A DNA stretch of 64,000 bases from Hyalella azteca (Eukaryota; Arthropoda; Malacostraca; Amphipoda; Hyalellidae), in contig NW_025931637.1 of NCBI RefSeq assembly GCF_000764305.2, positions 310,001-374,000 of the forward strand. The letters are read 5' to 3'. Shown here one piece after another: positions 59,450 to 64,000 of the stretch (position 1 is the first letter of the stretch; every line of letters begins with the position of its first letter). The translations under genes were made by a program, and so were the position numbers. The notes beneath the pieces are model-generated. The model searched no databases. It was not told the origin of the DNA and was given only the letters and a program-made list of their open reading frames with translations.

Positions 59450-61485
59450 TATATTTTATCATACTAGTTTACATTGCAGAGAATGACTTTATAATATTCC
59501 TAAATAAAGGCAACAATTCATTCATTACCCTGATTTCATTCATGCCCGTTGCCTTCATTGAGTCCCTTTAACTCGTGTGATGCGAGCCTCCAGCGCTGCA
59601 CCGGAAGCCCGACAATAAAGCTTTACTCTCTCGCCGCTCTGCTTCATGTCGCTGTTTTTCCCGCGACCATTGATCAACGTTGCAGTTCCTGTGCTGGATG
59701 GCCATTCTTTCCTTTTAATTCAGACTTTTTGTTTCCATTGCACCAGCGTCAGTAAAGTGCAAATCACGCTGCCCTCAGAACACGAATTTTGTCATTGCCC
59801 AGGTTCACAACCGGAAATGAACTGTACACATTTAATATTTTGATGATCGCTGGCATTTGAAAGGTGCTATCGTATTAAATCTAAATTATCATTTATGCGT
59901 TTTTTCTAGCCATATTTCTGAAGCAAATTGTCGTGATAACATTGTAAAATAATTTTTTTATCAAAGAATAATTCGGGAAAATCAATATACAACCAGTAAA
60001 ACAATTAATAATACAACTTAGACTACAACTAATAACAACTAACATAAATTCACTTTACTTTACGATAAGTTCTCACTTTAGGTGCAAGCCAAAACCAGTA
60101 AAGTTTTTTATTGCAATTATACCTAAGCATACTTTTACATTACAAAACTTGACGACTTTTCGTTAGTCATATTCTTAGACTCCATGATTAACATGACGAT
60201 AAAAAGCTGGGAAAATGTATTTGATTTAATCAATCGGCTATCAATATAATATATTGACGATCAATTAGGTGAACTTCTCTAGTTATACAATTCTGTATAA
60301 CATCTGGCGTGTCGAATAACTAGTTAGTCGTGTAACGTCTTCGCCATAACCCGCTAACTAAAGATTGAATCTCTGCACAATAATTTTTCAAACCCTCTCC
60401 ACCCAATTTTGAAAAAAATCCAGTCGTCTTTGCCGTTTCGTCTTCAATTTTGTGAATTATATAATGCTACTTCTCAACTATTCATTATTTTTCTAATTGT
60501 AAATTTTGTTAGTAACATTTATTCACGCGTTTAAAATTAGTAACTTTGAGGCGTATCAATATAGTAAAATTTTAGCCATCGCTATAGTGATATTCCACGG
60601 GAACAAATTTTTGCAGTGCGGACTTTGTTCTTTTATAAGGACTCTCGTTGGCCTATTTTAATCGAATAATGAATACTTATTACCAAAATATAAATAATAA
60701 AACATGTTTCTTGTATTGGACACTTCTTCTCATAATCATGATAGTTCGTGAACGTGATACATACTTCAGAGATGACGCGATTTATATCCTTTTATTCCGC
60801 TCTAACGAATGCAAAGGTTTTATTGAATGGTAAGTTCAGAGAATGTGAAGTCCGCTCTTCAACAACTATCAATGTTCTCAAATATTAATAAAGAAGATTC
60901 TGCAACAAATTACGCTCTAGTGTGTTAGTTTTTTCAGTTTTTTATAGTTCCCTCCGGATCTAAAAAATCAACACAAAAAGACGATAATTGTTAGTAAAAT
61001 TTTTATATGACTATAAACTTTAATATGTGTTTTTCACTCTTTTTTTGAAACCTCTTCTTTTTTTGTAAATTGATTATCGTGAGAGCAGGTAATCTTTCTT
61101 GAAATATTGTTGTATTTAGCAATGCTGCTCGAGTCATTGCTTTCAACTTTGTTCAGTTTTCGACTGAATTTCAATTTTACTTGTGAAATTTTAGGAAACA
61201 AATATTGAGGAAAATTATGTTTCAATAATTCAATAACACTGATGAAAATCAGCCTAAGTGATGGATTCAATTAAGTTAATGCGAAGAGCTGAAATAAGCA
61301 GAGTGAAAAGCTGCAAGTTAATTACGTCAGAACAGAGAGACATGACATAACTTTGTGGTACCTTTCACATAAAACTCTTGTTATTTTCTTGCAGTTTATG
61401 AATTACTTGAAACCAAAAAGCAAGAGGCTAACATGAATAATTTTACAGCGAACAAAGAACTTGTTTTCACAGAAACTTATTTAAT
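59450..61485. other. No gene supported
   Basis: AT-rich sequence with nothing I can assign. The slightly GC-richer segment 59550-59820 has no supported exon. Confidence 0.5.
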
Positions 61486-61490
61486 TCTAA

Positions 61491-61590
61491 TGATACTTGA
61501 TGATCTTAAAAAGCACCTGCTGGTAGACTTAATTTTAGTGATACTTGATGATCTTGAGAAGCACCTGCTGGTAGACAGGTTAAAATGTAG
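61491..61590. repeat. 48-bp direct duplication
   Basis: Two tandem copies of TGATACTTGATGATCTTAAA plus AAGCACCTGCTGGTAGACTT and a short linker, offset by 48 bp (61491 and 61539). The second copy has GAGAAG for AAAAAG. Confidence 0.9.
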
Positions 61591-62885
61591 CAGTGTAGCG
61601 CTGGGCAGCACCGGAAGCAGGCGAGCAGGTGCTGCGCAGCACGCTCGCTGCTTCTTCTAATGACTCACGGAACTCCTCGCGCAGCTGCCAACTCATTCAT
61701 GCAATGAATCAACTTCGTATGAACTTAATAAGGAAATGTTCATACATTTTATGCTATTCAAAAATGAAATAATCGGTAAATTATAATAAAAGCTGCATGC
61801 GATTTAATCTATAATTCTAGTCATAATTAATTGGGTGATCAGTGCAAACGAGATCGCTTTTGATTTTAATTTAGGCATATTCACATCAGATTTCGTTTTT
61901 CATCATTTGATTAAAAATGGAAGTGCCATTCAAATATTTCAAACTCTCTACATCGTCGTGCAATGCAAATGTAACAAATAAAAGTTTCCATAAAATTAAG
62001 CGATAACGGTAATAAAGTGTCCAGTTCAACCAAGCTCATACTTAATGAATGTCGCGTGGTACAATTTGTTTTAAGCTTGCTTTCTCGCTGTTATATCTTT
62101 TCCTCTCTTCACTACCTTCCTCCATTTCCTCTTCACTACCATCCTTCATCTACAATCATTTCATATTCTTTTGACCATTTCTCAATTTACCTCAATTACA
62201 TCACTTATCACATTGTAACATCTCCCTAAATCCTGTAATTCTCACCAATCCTTTTCCCCACCTCATCCCCGTCCCCCCACCCGGGTCGTCTCGTAGGAAG
62301 TGACATCGCAGTTCAGCGCTCCGTCCGCCGCGCTGGACCGCGGATCTGCGACGAGCGTCAACTTTGCTACAAAATTTGGTCCAGGAAATTCTTGTATATT
62401 CCTGAGGCCCGATGATAGCCATTATTACTTAGAATGATTCGTCGTTGGGCTGGATATTGAATTATTGGCTTATAAAATATTAGTTTTTAGGAATAACTAT
62501 ATTTTGACTTTTGGAAAATGACTAATTTTGTCCAAAAAATTTTCTACAGGGAAACAAGGAAATTTGTGTTCAAATCACTTGACTTAAGAGCATTAGTTTT
62601 CTTATATTAGATTTGTAACACGGGTCATTAAAAAGATCCAGGCAAGACTTACAATAAGATCAGGAGAGGCTTATTGACTATCTTCCCCAATTTAATATTT
62701 TTTATTTAAAATCAATATTGACAGGAGAAATAAGGAACGTAAATTATTAACATTGAAAAAGAAAAAGCTCTTCATAAAGTGGTTTTGACCAATAGAATTT
62801 ATCAGGAGGTTCTATCAATATTTGAGTGGCTATCTGAATTTGTAGTGGTATTACATAATATCACAGAAATTTAATTCAGAAAGGA
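61591..62885. other. No gene supported
   Basis: A short GC-rich patch (61600-61670) and a pyrimidine-rich stretch (62080-62290) occur in AT-rich sequence. If the candidate exon at 62892-63190 is real, its 3-prime partner should lie here on the minus strand, but I could not find it. Confidence 0.4.
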
Positions 62886-62891
62886 ACTTAC

Positions 62892-63190
62892 ACGCTCGAA
62901 ATTAAAGTAAGCCATACAATAACACTGCTATAGGACGCAGCCATTCCCACCAATATGCTAATCATGAACTGAAACATAAATCCTGATTTCAAGAATTCAT
63001 ACAAATCCACGAAATTAGTGATGGAAAATTTTGCCAGAGCTCCAACGCGTATACGCGAGACCGTTTCTCCGGCAGCCGCGGCGTCAGATGAAAATGTGTC
63101 AGCGCTGCAGGCAAGAAGAAACATAAATTGTGCTGACAGCTCCTGTGCGATGTTGATGATAACATCATCAGCAGTATGAACTGTTTTCAT
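62892..63190 (-). CDS. Candidate internal exon of a multi-pass membrane protein (partial)
   Basis: The minus frame runs about 99 codons and ends directly in a consensus splice donor (GTAAGT, complement of 62886-62891), so its apparent stop codon is part of the intron. The sequence starts with a hydrophilic helix-like part (VIINIAQELSAQFMFLL) and ends with a hydrophobic segment (FMFQFMISILVGMAASYSSV, then IVWLTL). The order loosely recalls the last helices of arthropod gustatory receptors (an -F---NF-DL- element before a final helix with a T/S-Y-V-I pattern), but no diagnostic motif is present. A precise acceptor cannot be chosen; TGCAG and ACAG candidates occur inside the frame. Other explanations are a different membrane protein or chance. 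Confidence 0.3.
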
Positions 63191-64000
63191 CCTTTTTTAG
63201 GTGATTCTAATTGGTGCCAATAGGACGTACTATACTACTAATAAATAACATCAATTCTGTGCGTTATCAATGATTTGAGCGTAAATTTAATAAGAAACTA
63301 ATGATAGTTCAAATTTGATCTGTTGTATCATATTAGCTTTGGCAGACTGAACAATGTCGAATGTGATTCGTAAGCATACAGAAATGTTTTTTCTATGCTT
63401 GTAGAAATTAACAACTTACTGATTTGGGAGTTGAAATGCTTATGGAACGCATGTCGAAAAATTTACGTTCGTTCCATCACGACATAGAGACATAATTCTA
63501 GACAGTAAACCAAACTAAAATATAAATTTTTAAAGTATTCAAGTTTACAGCAAACAATTGAATACATGATAATTATTATTGATGTGCCCTGTTTGTATTA
63601 ATTTGAACTTAGCAATTATTGACCAAACAATTAAAAAGGCAATTATTGACCAAAACCTCCCGTTTTAAGTGTTATGTTGAATAAAAATATTAAGGAGCTT
63701 ATTTATTTGAAGATTCAAATTTTGTGCCGTACGTGGATGGACTGCGTTTCCAACTGATGATCATCCGGTCTAAAGAATATTTAAAAGCTAACTTTTAGAG
63801 AGGACCAAGAAGCTATGCTTTCAGTAAATTGAACTTATCGGAACAATTAATGGAAAGTCCCAGCCCTCGAATAATTAAGGTATCAATTAATTTTATTTGA
63901 TGTAGAGGCACAATAATAAAGTTTCAAGTATGACTGTAGTCCTTATATAGGCCTGGACTGGTAAAAAGTTATCTGAGCTAAATGAACTGAGAGTTTAGTT
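63191..64000. other. No gene supported
   Basis: AT-rich to the window end. Upstream exons of the candidate minus-strand gene would lie here or beyond, but none is recognisable. Confidence 0.45.

Overview
This is a gene-poor, AT-rich, repeat-laden stretch of an invertebrate animal genome. The spliced genes, GT-AG introns, scattered retrotransposon remnants and dense minisatellites rule out a prokaryote. The two genes I can recognise point to an animal, most likely an arthropod and perhaps a crustacean (inference, low certainty): a near-invariant spliceosomal protein and a p53-family gene whose DNA-binding domain has the loop spacing I know from insect p53.

Layout. Positions 1-4300 hold a MITE-like inverted-repeat element (1154-1309), tRNA-derived SINE pieces (about 3240-3340 and 3690-3780) and a weak ubiquitin-like motif. 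Positions 4309-5505 carry TXNL4A/Dim1 (U5 snRNP 15 kDa protein), two exons, 142 residues, intact. From 6 to 24 kb no gene is supported. That stretch has a dispersed element with a palindromic core, a 119-bp higher-order G/C-rich minisatellite (8010-8356), a CRE/CCAAT/TATA-like cluster (9.2-9.8 kb) and arrays with 28-, 42-, 42-, about 132-, 33- and 26-bp units. Positions 24766-28533 carry a five-exon p53-family gene (predicted 772 residues). Its three introns in the DNA-binding domain fall at the positions and phases of human TP53 introns 4, 5 and 7. From 28.6 kb to the end are a Penelope-like fragment (minus strand, about 31.05-31.4 kb), a CR1-like LINE 3-prime remnant (33.94-34.71 kb), three inverted-repeat elements, many minisatellites (35, 29, 40-44, 57 and 44 bp units), an ATATT microsatellite and one candidate membrane-protein exon on the minus strand near 63 kb.

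An assembly artefact matters for anyone using this window. Positions 12562-12597 are the Nextera (Tn5 mosaic-end) mate-pair junction adapter. It is followed by an exact 180-bp copy of 9733-9912 (12598-12777) and a single N. A circularised fragment of about 2.8 kb running from 9733 to about 12560 explains the geometry exactly, so this segment is library-derived and not genomic.

The two genes are unrelated in pathway: TXNL4A acts in pre-mRNA splicing and p53 is a stress-response transcription factor. I see no operon-like or functional cluster, and no convincing new system. The most informative items are the intron-conserving but residue-divergent p53, the mate-pair artefact, and the 254-bp MITE with a perfect 9-bp target duplication and a CRE hairpin.
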